From Acidobacteriota bacterium (lineage in GTDB: Bacteria; Acidobacteriota; Terriglobia; Acidiferrales; UBA7541): a DNA stretch of 64,000 nt. Shown in pieces: positions 36,900 to 46,304 of the stretch. Below the pieces are notes generated by a model, which was not told the origin of the DNA, ran no database searches, and saw only the letters and a program-made list of their open reading frames with translations. The translations under genes were made by a program, and so were the position numbers. The stretch's first letter is position 1, and each line of letters opens with the position of its first letter. The stretch covers positions 310,001 through 374,000 of the forward strand of contig JABCZD010000004.1 in assembly GCA_013289855.1 (NCBI GenBank), written 5' to 3'.

Positions 36900-37565
36900 A
36901 TGCAGAACTACAAACTCCTGAACCACATCGTTCTTTGGAACGTTTTCTTCGCGATCATTTGTATTCCCACGGCTGGCAAGCTGATCGACGTCACGGGAAT
37001 TCCTCTCTCGATTTCCATTTACTACTTTCCATTTGTCTATATTTTTGCCGATATTCTGACTGAAGTTTATGGGTATGCAATCGCGCGACGCGTCTTGTGG
37101 TACAGCATCTTCGCCCAGCTTTTGATGATCGCAATTTTCGAATTTGTGATTTTCTATCCGCCCTCCGCGGTTATGACCAACAACCAATCCTACGTTGATG
37201 TGCTATCCACAGCCCCTCGCTTGGTGTTATTTGGCACTCTTGCGCTGTTCACAGGCGACATCGCGAACAATTATGTCCTGGCAAAAATGAAGGTTTGGAC
37301 TAACGGACGTTTTATATCGGCGCGTTTCGTGACCTCGACCCTATGCGGGCAAATGGTGAACACCGCCGTCTTCTACATCTTCGCTCTGTGGGGGATGATA
37401 CCGACGCACGTATTAACAAAAAGCATTGCCGTGGCAAGCCTTACAAAAGTCAGTGTAGAGCTTCTCTTGCTGCCCGTAACACTGAAAGTATCCACGTGGC
37501 TCAAAAGAATCGAAAATGTCGATTACTTCGATAAAGGAACGAACTTCAATCCATTGAAATTCTGA
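36900..37565 (+). CDS. queuosine precursor transporter (YhhQ/VUT family)
   Basis: 221 residues with about six hydrophobic helices. Family features: HIVLWNVFFAIICIPTAGKL, FPFVYIFADILTEVYGYAIA with the conserved D...EVYG, FTGDIANNYVLAKMKVWTNG and RFVTSTLCGQMVNTAVFYI. The YhhQ family takes up 7-cyano-7-deazaguanine or a related base for queuosine in tRNA. GAGGG precedes the ATG. No queuosine or 7-deazaguanine biosynthesis gene is visible in this window. Confidence 0.88.
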   Translation: MQNYKLLNHIVLWNVFFAIICIPTAGKLIDVTGIPLSISIYYFPFVYIFADILTEVYGYAIARRVLWYSIFAQLLMIAIFEFVIFYPPSAVMTNNQSYVDVLSTAPRLVLFGTLALFTGDIANNYVLAKMKVWTNGRFISARFVTSTLCGQMVNTAVFYIFALWGMIPTHVLTKSIAVASLTKVSVELLLLPVTLKVSTWLKRIENVDYFDKGTNFNPLKF

Positions 37566-37693
37566 AGAGAAGCGCGTTTTCAGGACCAATCTGCTGATTC
37601 TGTCTAAATCGTCCGCAACGACTCAATGAGCCGCTAAGGCCTGCTTACGACAGTCGAGAACAGGCTGCCCGATGGCAACCCAGCAATTCAGCG

Positions 37694-38674
37694 TTAAGGG
37701 GTAGTGATCGCCACGACTTTGCCATCTCGCAGGGCCTTAATATCGCGAATTGGGGGCCGCCCAAAGAATCGCCTGTACTCTCGATTGAATTGGCTCGGGC
37801 TTTCGTAGCCGACCTCGAACGCCGCACTTGCCGCATCCAGTGCACTCGTGAGCATGCGTTGCCGCGCGGCACGCAGGCGGAGCTGCTTTTGAAATTGCAG
37901 CGGACTCATCGCCGTAAGGGCGCGAAAATGGAGGTGCAGCGTAGATCGACTCATGCCTGCAATCGTTGCCAGGTGCTCTACACGCAGAGGCTTCTCGTAG
38001 TTTGAACGCAACCAGGCAACCGCCTTCGCCGTCCGGTGGCACTTAGTCTCAAACGTGGCAATCGCGCGAAGGCGTGCTCCCTGACTTCCCTGCAGTAAGC
38101 GATAAATGATCTCGCGTTGAATGAGTTTGCTAAAGAATGGAATGTCCCTCGGCGCGTCCACCAGATCCATCATCCGGGAACATGAGTTGACCAGTTCAAC
38201 CGTGGTCTCCCCGGTGGCCATTCCGCACGCTCCAGAGGTTGCCTCAGGAATATGAACTTCTTCTGTGTTGAGAATGTCCCGAACAGTCGATATATCCAGC
38301 TTCAGGAAGAAGGCAAGGTAGGGTGCCTCTTCGCTGGCCGTAATCACCTGGCTCACAGCCGGCAGTTCCAGAGATGTAAGGAGAAATCTCGCTTGGCCGA
38401 AAACGTAGCTCGCTTTACCGAGGTCCACTCGAATCCTTCCTTGCGCAATGACAAGAAGGCTTGGCTCGTAGGTAGACGGATTCGGAACGGTCGGAGCAGT
38501 GCGGCGATAAAGCATCAGTCCCGGCACCTCCGTTGCACGTTCACCCGAGTCCCCAAGTGAATTGCTAATCTTCTTCGCTAGCTCCGTTAGCAGGTGGGAG
38601 AGCCTGGATGCGTTTGCATCGCCACCTTTGCTATGTTTCAGCATCTTTGGGGCACCCTCCCCGCTCCCAAGCAT
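37694..38674 (-). CDS. AraC-family transcriptional regulator
   Basis: 326 residues (ATG 38674; ATG 38644 is an alternative with GGGGAGGG upstream). The N-terminal half matches the AraC_N cupin-like ligand domain (PGLMLYRRTAPTVPNPSTYE, YVFGQARFLLTSLELPAVSQ), and two HTH motifs end the protein (VEHLATIAGMSRSTLHLHFR and ALDAASAAFEVGYESPSQFN with the following NREYRRFFG). It is divergent from the aldo/keto reductase at 38802 over a short spacer, an arrangement common for regulators of this type and the oxidoreductase they control. Confidence 0.92.
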   Translation of the reverse strand: MLGSGEGAPKMLKHSKGGDANASRLSHLLTELAKKISNSLGDSGERATEVPGLMLYRRTAPTVPNPSTYEPSLLVIAQGRIRVDLGKASYVFGQARFLLTSLELPAVSQVITASEEAPYLAFFLKLDISTVRDILNTEEVHIPEATSGACGMATGETTVELVNSCSRMMDLVDAPRDIPFFSKLIQREIIYRLLQGSQGARLRAIATFETKCHRTAKAVAWLRSNYEKPLRVEHLATIAGMSRSTLHLHFRALTAMSPLQFQKQLRLRAARQRMLTSALDAASAAFEVGYESPSQFNREYRRFFGRPPIRDIKALRDGKVVAITTP

Positions 38675-38795
38675 AACCGGCGGTTAGTACGAGCCGTACC
38701 GCTAAATCATAACATCCGGACGAATAGGCAATGCTTCGAAAGGATCGGGCTACCGCAAATGCGTCGGAGGTCGCTAGGGTTGAAGTGAGGAGTGA

Positions 38796-39791
<996 letters not shown>

Positions 39792-40449
39792 CCGGTTAGC
39801 TCGCCCCCTGCCTGATGGCAGGGGCGGGCGCAGGTTCTCACACGCATTAGTCGACATAAGTCGCCTTCCCCTCAGCGAATGGTTGGTCACTGCTGGCGCG
39901 TTTGTCGGTACTGGCCCGCTAAGTGCCCACAACATTCCGATTGGCCCGTTAGAACGACGCCGGACGTAATCTTGCACCCTTTGGTGTAACAGTTTCATGG
40001 ACCGTTGTGGCTGTAGACCGCTACCTTATTAAGATAGCGCTTCGGCGGTTTTCCAAACCGCTACCGACCCGATTGGCTCTCACGGACTAGACCTCGCTGC
40101 GCCCAGCTCGTATCCGCGTGACACTACAGTCACAGTGCCACCGCAACAAGCTACATTTGGGCCGAGTAGCACTGCGCCTCTTGGGCTTTCAACCGAAGGG
40201 TTGGGTGATGGTAACGACCCGCACACTAATCCTGACAACGGTTCCCAGCAAGGCTGGACGATACTGCGGTTTTGCTGGACTAGTTCAGGGACAGCAAACG
40301 GCGGGAAGGTCTGGGCGAATATAAGGCGAACATGATAGGATGCTTCATGTACGCCGTTTCGACCGGAGTCGCCCGCACAGAAGATGACGAACAGATTTCC
40401 AGAATGGCAGGGGGTCGATTGCGGCGCATTGCTGTCGCCTTCCACGAAG
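39792..40449. other. gap before the defence island with a possible decayed gene
   Basis: About 650 bases without a supported gene. On the plus strand a frame open from 40033 to 40335 reads as Pro/Gly/Thr/Ser-rich protein (TTVTVPPQQATFGPSSTAPL, then GWTILRFCWTSSGTANGG) but has no start or ribosome site. It may be the end of a broken gene. No tRNA 3' half, integrase or IS end was recognised. Confidence 0.4.
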
Positions 40450-40481
40450 TTCACCGCTATGGTGAATTGTGGTGATATACT
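40450..40481 (+). promoter_or_regulatory. palindromic operator and -10 box before the RHH gene
   Basis: TTCACC (40450-40455) and GGTGAA (40461-40466) form an inverted repeat with a 5-base centre, and TATACT (40476-40481) makes a good -10 box ten bases later. RHH repressors bind such short palindromes, so this is a candidate self-controlled promoter for the RHH-Vsr-methylase-restriction run. Confidence 0.45.
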
Positions 40482-40557
40482 CCGCGTCGAGCGAGCTGAC
40501 GAATTGACCAGAGGCGCAAAGCGAAAGGAAAAACCCGAACCGATCGAAGGAGCGTCC

Positions 40558-40713
40558 GTGCGGGCGACGATCAGTTTTCCTCCGGAGATGTATCAGACTC
40601 TCGAAGACATCGCGCGCCAGAAAAAAGTCTCACTCGCCTGGGTTGTCCGAGAGGCGGCGGAACAATATATCGCGGACAAATGGCCATTGCTCGCGCCCAG
40701 GAAGGTGGTGTAG
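40558..40713 (+). CDS. ribbon-helix-helix (CopG/Arc-like) regulator
   Basis: A 51-residue RHH protein if GTG 40558 is used (GAAGGAG five bases upstream). In-frame ATG 40459 and 40384 would add N-terminal residues but 40459 lies inside the putative operator. The fold is visible as a short beta strand (VRATISFPPEMY), helix A (QTLEDIARQKKVS) and helix B (AWVVREAAEQYIAD). Such proteins bind DNA as dimers and often repress their own operon. It precedes vsr by six bases, so it probably controls the restriction-modification set; it could also be an unpaired antitoxin. Confidence 0.65.
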   Translation: MRATISFPPEMYQTLEDIARQKKVSLAWVVREAAEQYIADKWPLLAPRKVV

Positions 40714-40719
40714 GACCTT

Positions 40720-41136
40720 GTGGTGGACTCGCTCACTCCAAAAGAACGCTCCGAAATCATGGCGCGCGTGCGCGCCAAGAACACGCGGCCGGAACTGCGG
40801 GTCCGCAAACTCGTGTTCGCGCTCGGGTATCGCTACCGGCTTCATGACAGGAAACTGCCGGGCTGTCCGGATCTCGTCTTCGGCCGCAGGAGGAAGGTCA
40901 TCTTCGTGCATGGCTGTTTCTGGCATCGGCACAAGCGGTGCGCGCTCGCGCGGTTGCCAAAGTCGCGTCTCGACTTCTGGCTGCCCAAGCTTGAGGGAAA
41001 CAAATCACGCGACCAACGAAACAGGAGGGCGCTCGCGCGCCGGGGGTGGAAGGTGCTGACAATCTGGGAATGCCAGTTGAGGGACGCGGAACGGCTGAAC
41101 GACAAGATCAGGAGGTTCCTCGATGCGAAGCGTTGA
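40720..41136 (+). CDS. vsr: very short patch repair endonuclease
   Basis: 138 residues; GTG 40720 or GTG 40723. Vsr features: SKERSEIMARV-like start (TPKERSEIMARVRAKNTRPE), the catalytic Asp in GCPDLVFGRRRKVIFVHGCF and the His of FWHRHKRC, followed by FWLPKLEGNKSRDQRN and GWKVLTIWECQL. Vsr nicks 5' of T in T:G mismatches made by deamination of 5-methylcytosine, and is regularly paired with a C5 methylase, as here. It overlaps the methylase gene by 14 bases. Confidence 0.95.
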   Translation: MVDSLTPKERSEIMARVRAKNTRPELRVRKLVFALGYRYRLHDRKLPGCPDLVFGRRRKVIFVHGCFWHRHKRCALARLPKSRLDFWLPKLEGNKSRDQRNRRALARRGWKVLTIWECQLRDAERLNDKIRRFLDAKR

Positions 41137-42298
41137 GCTATTCGCGGGGGCGGGCGGCCTCGCCATCGGCATGGCGAATGCCGGGTTCCATCACGCGGCG
41201 GTCATCGAGTGGGATCACGACGCCTGCGAAACGTTTCGCGAGAACCAGCGCCATCACCTGCGCTCGGTGGAGAAGTGGCCTCTGCACGAGGGTGACGTGC
41301 GCGCCTTCGATTACACGAGTCTCCGCGACGTGATGGTCGTTTCGGGCGGGCCGCCCTGCCAGCCGTTCTCGCTCGGCGGCAAACACAAGGGATTTCTCGA
41401 CAAGCGGGACATGTTTCCCGAAGCCGTGCGCGCCGTGCACGAGCTGCGGCCAAAGGCGTTTATATTCGAGAACGTGAAGGGATTGATGCGCGAGACCTTC
41501 GCGTCGTACTTCGAGTATGTCAACCTGCAGCTCACCCATCCGGGCCTCCTTCGACGCAAGTCGGAGAGCTGGCGCGAACATCGCGCGCGGCTGGAGCGGC
41601 ACCACACCTCGCGCCGGGCGCAACCCGAGTACAACGTGGTCTTTCGTCTGCTCAACGCCGCGAACTACGGTGTACCGCAGCGGCGCGAGCGCGTTTTCCT
41701 GGTGGGATTCCGCTCCGATCTCGACGTGAAATGGAGCTTTCCCGAGGAAACCCATTCGGACGACGCGCTTCTGAACTCGAAATGGATCGCGGGCGATTAC
41801 TGGGAGCGGCATCGCGTCGCGGGGAAACAACGGCCGTGGCTCGCGGCGCGCCAGACGGCGCGGGTGGAAAAGCTTCGCCACGGCGCGCTGTTTCAGGACG
41901 CGAAACTTCCCTGGCTCACGGTGCGCGACGCCATTAGCGATCTGCCCGACCCGGAACGATTTCCCAAAAGCGGAATCTCGAATCACTCCTTCAATCCGGG
42001 CGCCCGCAGTTATCCCGGCCATACCGGCAGCCCTCTCGACGAGCCCGCCAAGACGCTGAAAGCTGGCGATCATGGCGTTCCGGGCGGGGAGAACATGCTT
42101 GCGCGCGCCGACGAGTCCGTGCGTTACTTCACCGTGCGCGAGGCGGCGCGACTACAAACCTTCCCGGACAATTACACCTTCCGCGGGCCGTGGACCGAGG
42201 CGATGCGGCAGCTGGGCAACGCCGTGCCCGTCCGCTTGGCCGAGACGGTTGCGCGTTCCGTGGCGGACGCCCTGCTCGGCATCAAAAGGCAGGGGTGA
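41123..42298 (+). CDS. DNA (cytosine-5) methyltransferase
   Basis: 391 residues. Motif I is VELFAGAGGLAIGMANAG; motif IV with the catalytic Cys79 is GGPPCQPFSLGG; motif VI is IFENVKG; motif VIII is PQRRERVFLVGF; motifs IX/X include YFTVREAARLQTFPD and GNAVPVRLAETVA. It transfers methyl from AdoMet to C5 of cytosine. The next gene is an Eco29kI-type restriction enzyme, so the target is probably CCGCGG, the R.Eco29kI site; that is inference. The stop and the next start share one base, which suggests coupling. Confidence 0.96.
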   Translation: MRSVELFAGAGGLAIGMANAGFHHAAVIEWDHDACETFRENQRHHLRSVEKWPLHEGDVRAFDYTSLRDVMVVSGGPPCQPFSLGGKHKGFLDKRDMFPEAVRAVHELRPKAFIFENVKGLMRETFASYFEYVNLQLTHPGLLRRKSESWREHRARLERHHTSRRAQPEYNVVFRLLNAANYGVPQRRERVFLVGFRSDLDVKWSFPEETHSDDALLNSKWIAGDYWERHRVAGKQRPWLAARQTARVEKLRHGALFQDAKLPWLTVRDAISDLPDPERFPKSGISNHSFNPGARSYPGHTGSPLDEPAKTLKAGDHGVPGGENMLARADESVRYFTVREAARLQTFPDNYTFRGPWTEAMRQLGNAVPVRLAETVARSVADALLGIKRQG

Positions 42299-43137
42299 TG
42301 GCGACGCCCCCGGAAAAACTCGAACGACTCGCCGCCGAACTCAAGAAGCTGTCGGAGTCCCTGGCCGCTGAGGAGCCATCCCGGCTTCCCGCGCCGCGCG
42401 CGAAGCGCGTGCGGCAGATCATCACCGAGGCCTACGACAAGCTGCGCAAAGTCATGCAGGACCTCGATCCGATCAAGCATCCCGGTTTCGTGTTCGACCC
42501 CTCGAATCCGAACGTCGCCGGCCGCATCGTCGGCATCACGATGATCGCTCAGGACCGCAAGCCCCTCGCGAATGTGGAGCGCTTCTACGGCTCCGGCGTC
42601 TACGCGATTTATTACAACGGAAAATTTCCGGCGTACAAGGCCATTACCAAGCGCGAGCATCCGATCTATGTCGGCAAGGCCGATCCTGCGGATCAGGCTG
42701 CCAAAACGGCGATGGAGCAGGGCGACCGGCTGTCCAACCGCCTCAACGATCACCGCAAGAACATCGCGAAAGCCACGACGACGCTGCGGCTGGAGGATTT
42801 CGAGTACAGGGCGATTGTTGTGCAGACAGGATGGCAGACCTCGGCCGAGGATTACCTCATTCATTTGTTCAAGCCGATATGGAATTCCGAAGTCGGCATT
42901 TGCTACGGCTTCGGAAAGCACGGCGACGATCCGGGAACGCGAGCCAACCTGCGCTCGCCGTGGGACACGCTACATCCCGGCCGGGATTGGGCACACCGCG
43001 ACCCCAAAATGAAGGACGCGAAACCGGAGAAGGAGATTGTCGAGGAAATCAGTCGGCACCTCGCGAAATACCCTCCGCTGGGTTCGATAGACGAGATTCT
43101 GCGGCGGTTTCTGGAAGAAATGAGGGCGGTGTCATAA
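42298..43137 (+). CDS. Eco29kI-family GIY-YIG type II restriction endonuclease
   Basis: 279 residues, somewhat longer than R.Eco29kI (214) because of an N-terminal helical extension (KLERLAAELKKLSESLAAEE). The GIY-YIG core is G100-V-Y-A-I-Y-Y106 and P122-I-Y-V-G-K127. Downstream are SNRLNDHRKNI (catalytic Arg and His), EDYLIHLFKPIWNSEVGICY (catalytic Glu), GFGKHGDDPGTRAN and SPWDTLHPGR, the Eco29kI-specific tail. Eco29kI cuts CCGC/GG. The gene overlaps the methylase stop by one base and ends 12 bases before the Argonaute gene. Confidence 0.93.
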   Translation: MATPPEKLERLAAELKKLSESLAAEEPSRLPAPRAKRVRQIITEAYDKLRKVMQDLDPIKHPGFVFDPSNPNVAGRIVGITMIAQDRKPLANVERFYGSGVYAIYYNGKFPAYKAITKREHPIYVGKADPADQAAKTAMEQGDRLSNRLNDHRKNIAKATTTLRLEDFEYRAIVVQTGWQTSAEDYLIHLFKPIWNSEVGICYGFGKHGDDPGTRANLRSPWDTLHPGRDWAHRDPKMKDAKPEKEIVEEISRHLAKYPPLGSIDEILRRFLEEMRAVS

Positions 43138-43149
43138 GACCGCAAGCGA

Positions 43150-45120
43150 ATGAGCAGGAGCATGGCGGAAACATCAACCACATCGGGAAAAGATGACTAC
43201 CACATCCACCTTAACTTCTTGCCGGTGGATACCAGTGGTGTGCATTTTGTCATTTACCGCCGCAAGTGCGCCTCTCAACAGGAGCAGCGTCCGCGCCCAG
43301 ACGCCAGCGCCCACCGGCTGCCCGAGAAGGATGCCAGCGAAGCGGACTGGCCTTCTTACTGGGTTTTACACGACGCGGCGCAGGGTTTTGAAACTTTCGA
43401 TTTTCAGCCTGAATGGAATCCCGATATAGCGCGGCGAATTATCTTCGGGTGCCTGAGACGCTCGGTGGAGTCCAGGCTGAAGCCAACCGAATACCGTTTT
43501 CCAGATAGCAGTTTCATCCAAGAAGTCTCCTTTGCCATGCAGACGCATCCGGAGGGAGTCGAAGAGCTTGTCGTGCAGCCCTACTCCCTGAAAGTCTTCC
43601 GTCAAACCGGTTTCCTGGTCGATTTTCATTTCAGGCTCGGCAAGGGCGTTCCATTTAACAGAAAAATTCAGCAGCTCAGCTTGAGTCTCGATAAAAACTT
43701 CCGTCGCAACGTCGATTACTACGTTGATCGATCCTCGAAAATCCGGCAGTTTCTCGAAAAAAGATGGCCGGTATTTGAGGGGATGACATTGCCAGGCGGT
43801 TCCGCGCCGTTACGGATTTCCAAGCAGTACGTGGCACTGCCAGCAGAGCGGCTCCGTCCCAAAGTTTATGTATTCGCGGGCGACAAGGAATCCAAGAGCC
43901 AGTTCACTGGCCTGCGCGATTTTGGGCCTTTGCAGCCGCTGGCGCTTCCTCCCAGGCTGCTGTTTGTATTCCGGGAGCAGGACCGGCAGGCGGCACGACG
44001 GCTCGCGCTCTCGCTGAAGGGTCTGAAACAGCGCGGACAGTTTAATTTTCCCGGCTTCAAGGACTTGTTCAAAGCCCAGCTCGACATTGACGCAGACCCG
44101 GTGGTGCTTCCCGATCTGACCGCAGCATCAATGGAAGCAGCGCTGAAGCGAGCGGAGGCTGTGCGAATAGACTCGCCTCAGGTCTTGCCGGTTATTGTTC
44201 TGCCGAACGACGAAGACAACGGCTACATGGCCCAGAAGGCGTACTTTTCGCACGTAGGAATGCCCACCCAGGTTTGCACGCTGCGCATCCTTGAGGACGA
44301 GGAATCGCTGAAATGGGCGATTGGAAATCTGGCGCTGCAGATATTCTGCAAAGCGGGCGGAAAACCGTGGAAAGTACGGCCGACGGCGGAACATTCCTTA
44401 ATCATCGGCATTAGCCAGTCTCATAAATGCCGAATCGTCGATGACAAAATGCATGTCGATAAATACTTTGCGTTCTCGGTGCTGACCGATAGCAGCGGCC
44501 TATTCCAGCAGATTCAGGTTCTCGGGGATTCCGAAGATCATTCCACCTACATCCAGGCGCTAAGCGCCAATCTGAAAAAAGTGCTGGAGGAAAACGCGGG
44601 ATCATTTAACCGCGTCGTGATCCATACATCATTCAAGCTGAAACACGAGGAAATCAAAGCCGTGCAGCAGACTACCCACGATGTCGCGGCTGCCACGGAT
44701 CGTGCAAAATGCAGGTTCTCCGTAATTAAAGTGAACCACAAAAGCCGCTTTTTCGGCATCAATCGCTCGGTCAACAGCCTTGTGCCATTCGAGGCGACAA
44801 AGGTTCGGCTTAGTTCCAGCGAGCATCTTGTCTGGTTTGAAGGGATTTACCCGGACAAGCCCAACGTGACGAAAGCCTTTCCAGGCCCCACCCATCTGCA
44901 ATTTCTCCGCGTAAACGACGATCCGGCCGAGCCCGCCGAGCAACGCGAGCTATTGCAGGATCTGGTGAATCTTTCCGGAGCCAATTGGCGAGGGTTCAAC
45001 GCCAAGAGCGCCCCGGTATCCGTTTTCTATTGTCATCTGGTCGCCGAACTTGTTCATGATTTCCATGAACGAGGGCTGCCAATGCCAGCCGTTCAAGACA
45101 TTCGACCCTGGTTCCTGTGA
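43150..45120 (+). CDS. prokaryotic Argonaute with inactive PIWI domain (long-B-like)
   Basis: 656 residues (ATG 43150; ATG 43162 possible). The N-terminal half would be the N and PAZ/linker region. The MID region shows YMAQKAYFSHVGMPTQV and NLALQIFCKAGGKPWKV (K401 before GGKPW), the 5'-end binding pattern of Argonautes. The PIWI domain starts LIIGISQS at about 418: S422 occupies the first catalytic Asp. The usual RDG is T493-S494-F495, so the third Asp is lost too. It therefore should bind guide and target but not cut. Such dead Argonautes act through a partner; the partner here is the SIR2-like gene six bases downstream. No signal peptide. Confidence 0.88.
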   Translation: MSRSMAETSTTSGKDDYHIHLNFLPVDTSGVHFVIYRRKCASQQEQRPRPDASAHRLPEKDASEADWPSYWVLHDAAQGFETFDFQPEWNPDIARRIIFGCLRRSVESRLKPTEYRFPDSSFIQEVSFAMQTHPEGVEELVVQPYSLKVFRQTGFLVDFHFRLGKGVPFNRKIQQLSLSLDKNFRRNVDYYVDRSSKIRQFLEKRWPVFEGMTLPGGSAPLRISKQYVALPAERLRPKVYVFAGDKESKSQFTGLRDFGPLQPLALPPRLLFVFREQDRQAARRLALSLKGLKQRGQFNFPGFKDLFKAQLDIDADPVVLPDLTAASMEAALKRAEAVRIDSPQVLPVIVLPNDEDNGYMAQKAYFSHVGMPTQVCTLRILEDEESLKWAIGNLALQIFCKAGGKPWKVRPTAEHSLIIGISQSHKCRIVDDKMHVDKYFAFSVLTDSSGLFQQIQVLGDSEDHSTYIQALSANLKKVLEENAGSFNRVVIHTSFKLKHEEIKAVQQTTHDVAAATDRAKCRFSVIKVNHKSRFFGINRSVNSLVPFEATKVRLSSSEHLVWFEGIYPDKPNVTKAFPGPTHLQFLRVNDDPAEPAEQRELLQDLVNLSGANWRGFNAKSAPVSVFYCHLVAELVHDFHERGLPMPAVQDIRPWFL

Positions 45121-45126
45121 GTACAT

Positions 45127-46212
45127 ATGACGAGCCGCTCTAAAGACATCATCTTTCTGCTGGGCGCGGGAGCAAGCGCCGAAGCGGGCATTCCCGTTTC
45201 CGGCGAGATGATTAATTTGGTTGAGAAGTCCCTCAAGCCGGGGACAGAGCAGGGCCTCTACCACCACGTCAAGAGCGCCATTCATTTTTCCGCAGGGCTC
45301 AAAGGCCGCTTCGGCAATGCGGTCCCCTTCAATATCGAAACTCTGGTCAACACGCTGTATGAGCTGGAGCGCAATGAAGAACATCCTCTGTATCCGTTTA
45401 TCGCGGCGTGGAGTTCCCGGTTCGTAGCGCTGGCGGGGCCGGACTTCGGTGAGGTCAAACGTTTCAGGCAGCGTATCCTCGCAGACCTGAAGAAATGGAT
45501 GTGTCCCGAGGACTCCGCCCAGGCCGATTACTACCGGGGTCTAATCTCGCTGCAGCGCGACCTTAATTATCCTCTGCATGTTTTCTCACTCAATTACGAT
45601 CTCTGCGTCGAAAGCCTTAATAGCTCGGAGTTTCGCGTCGAAACGGGCTTTGCCAACTACGGCCCCAGCCACCCTTGGGACTGGGAGCGCTTCGTGGACA
45701 TGGAGACCAGCAACAATCTTGCCCCCCATCTTGTTCTTTACAAGTTGCACGGCTCCATCAACTGGAAACGAAGTCACGAAACCAAAGATCTGTTCTGTGT
45801 GCAGCAAATCGAAAGCGTCGATGCGGAAAAAATGGAAGTCATTTTCGGTCGGGAATTCAAGCTCGAGGCCGCCGATCCGTATCTTTTCTTCGCGTATAAA
45901 TTCCGCGACCTGTCGCTCGTGACTAGGGTCATAGCCACGCTGGGCTACGGTTTCGGCGATGCCCACATAAATAAAATGCTCACGCAGAGCCTGCGCACCG
46001 ATCCGGAACGCCGTCTCCTCGTCATCCAACGCTGCGAAGATAAGGACTGCGCCGCAAAGGCAATGGAAATTGTGACGCTCCTGGACCTCGGTGCCGAGAG
46101 GAAGGAGCAAGTGATCGTTCAGCCCGGCACGGTGAAGGAATTCCTCCAAAGTCCGCAACTGAACGAGCGGCTTGTGAAATTGATTCCCCCGAGCAAGGAC
46201 GTTCCCTTCTGA
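45127..46212 (+). CDS. SIR2-like (SIR2_2) NADase effector of the Argonaute pair
   Basis: 361 residues. The NAD site starts LLGAGASAEAGIPV (G13-G21); FSLNYDLCVESL carries N156, in the place of the Asn of active SIR2-type NADases; LYKLHGSINW has H208; and TLGYGFGDAHINKML closes the fold as in SIR2_2 proteins. In known short and long Argonaute systems, such partners degrade NAD+ once guided target recognition occurs, killing or arresting the infected cell. The gene follows the Argonaute stop by six bases with no separate ribosome site visible, so coupled translation is likely. Its C-terminal 100 residues are not assigned. Confidence 0.88.
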   Translation: MTSRSKDIIFLLGAGASAEAGIPVSGEMINLVEKSLKPGTEQGLYHHVKSAIHFSAGLKGRFGNAVPFNIETLVNTLYELERNEEHPLYPFIAAWSSRFVALAGPDFGEVKRFRQRILADLKKWMCPEDSAQADYYRGLISLQRDLNYPLHVFSLNYDLCVESLNSSEFRVETGFANYGPSHPWDWERFVDMETSNNLAPHLVLYKLHGSINWKRSHETKDLFCVQQIESVDAEKMEVIFGREFKLEAADPYLFFAYKFRDLSLVTRVIATLGYGFGDAHINKMLTQSLRTDPERRLLVIQRCEDKDCAAKAMEIVTLLDLGAERKEQVIVQPGTVKEFLQSPQLNERLVKLIPPSKDVPF

Positions 46213-46304
46213 GGTAGGACACACAAATCGCCGCCAGGGCGTCACACTCGCGCGCCTGGACGAGGAGTTGCCCGGCCGGAGGAGAAGGGCGGGCGCTCAC
46301 CTAC

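Noticed and set aside
40080..40454. 124-residue minus-strand frame before the RHH gene
   Set aside because: Composition and lack of a ribosome site look like a shadow; the opposite strand looks more protein-like but also lacks a start.
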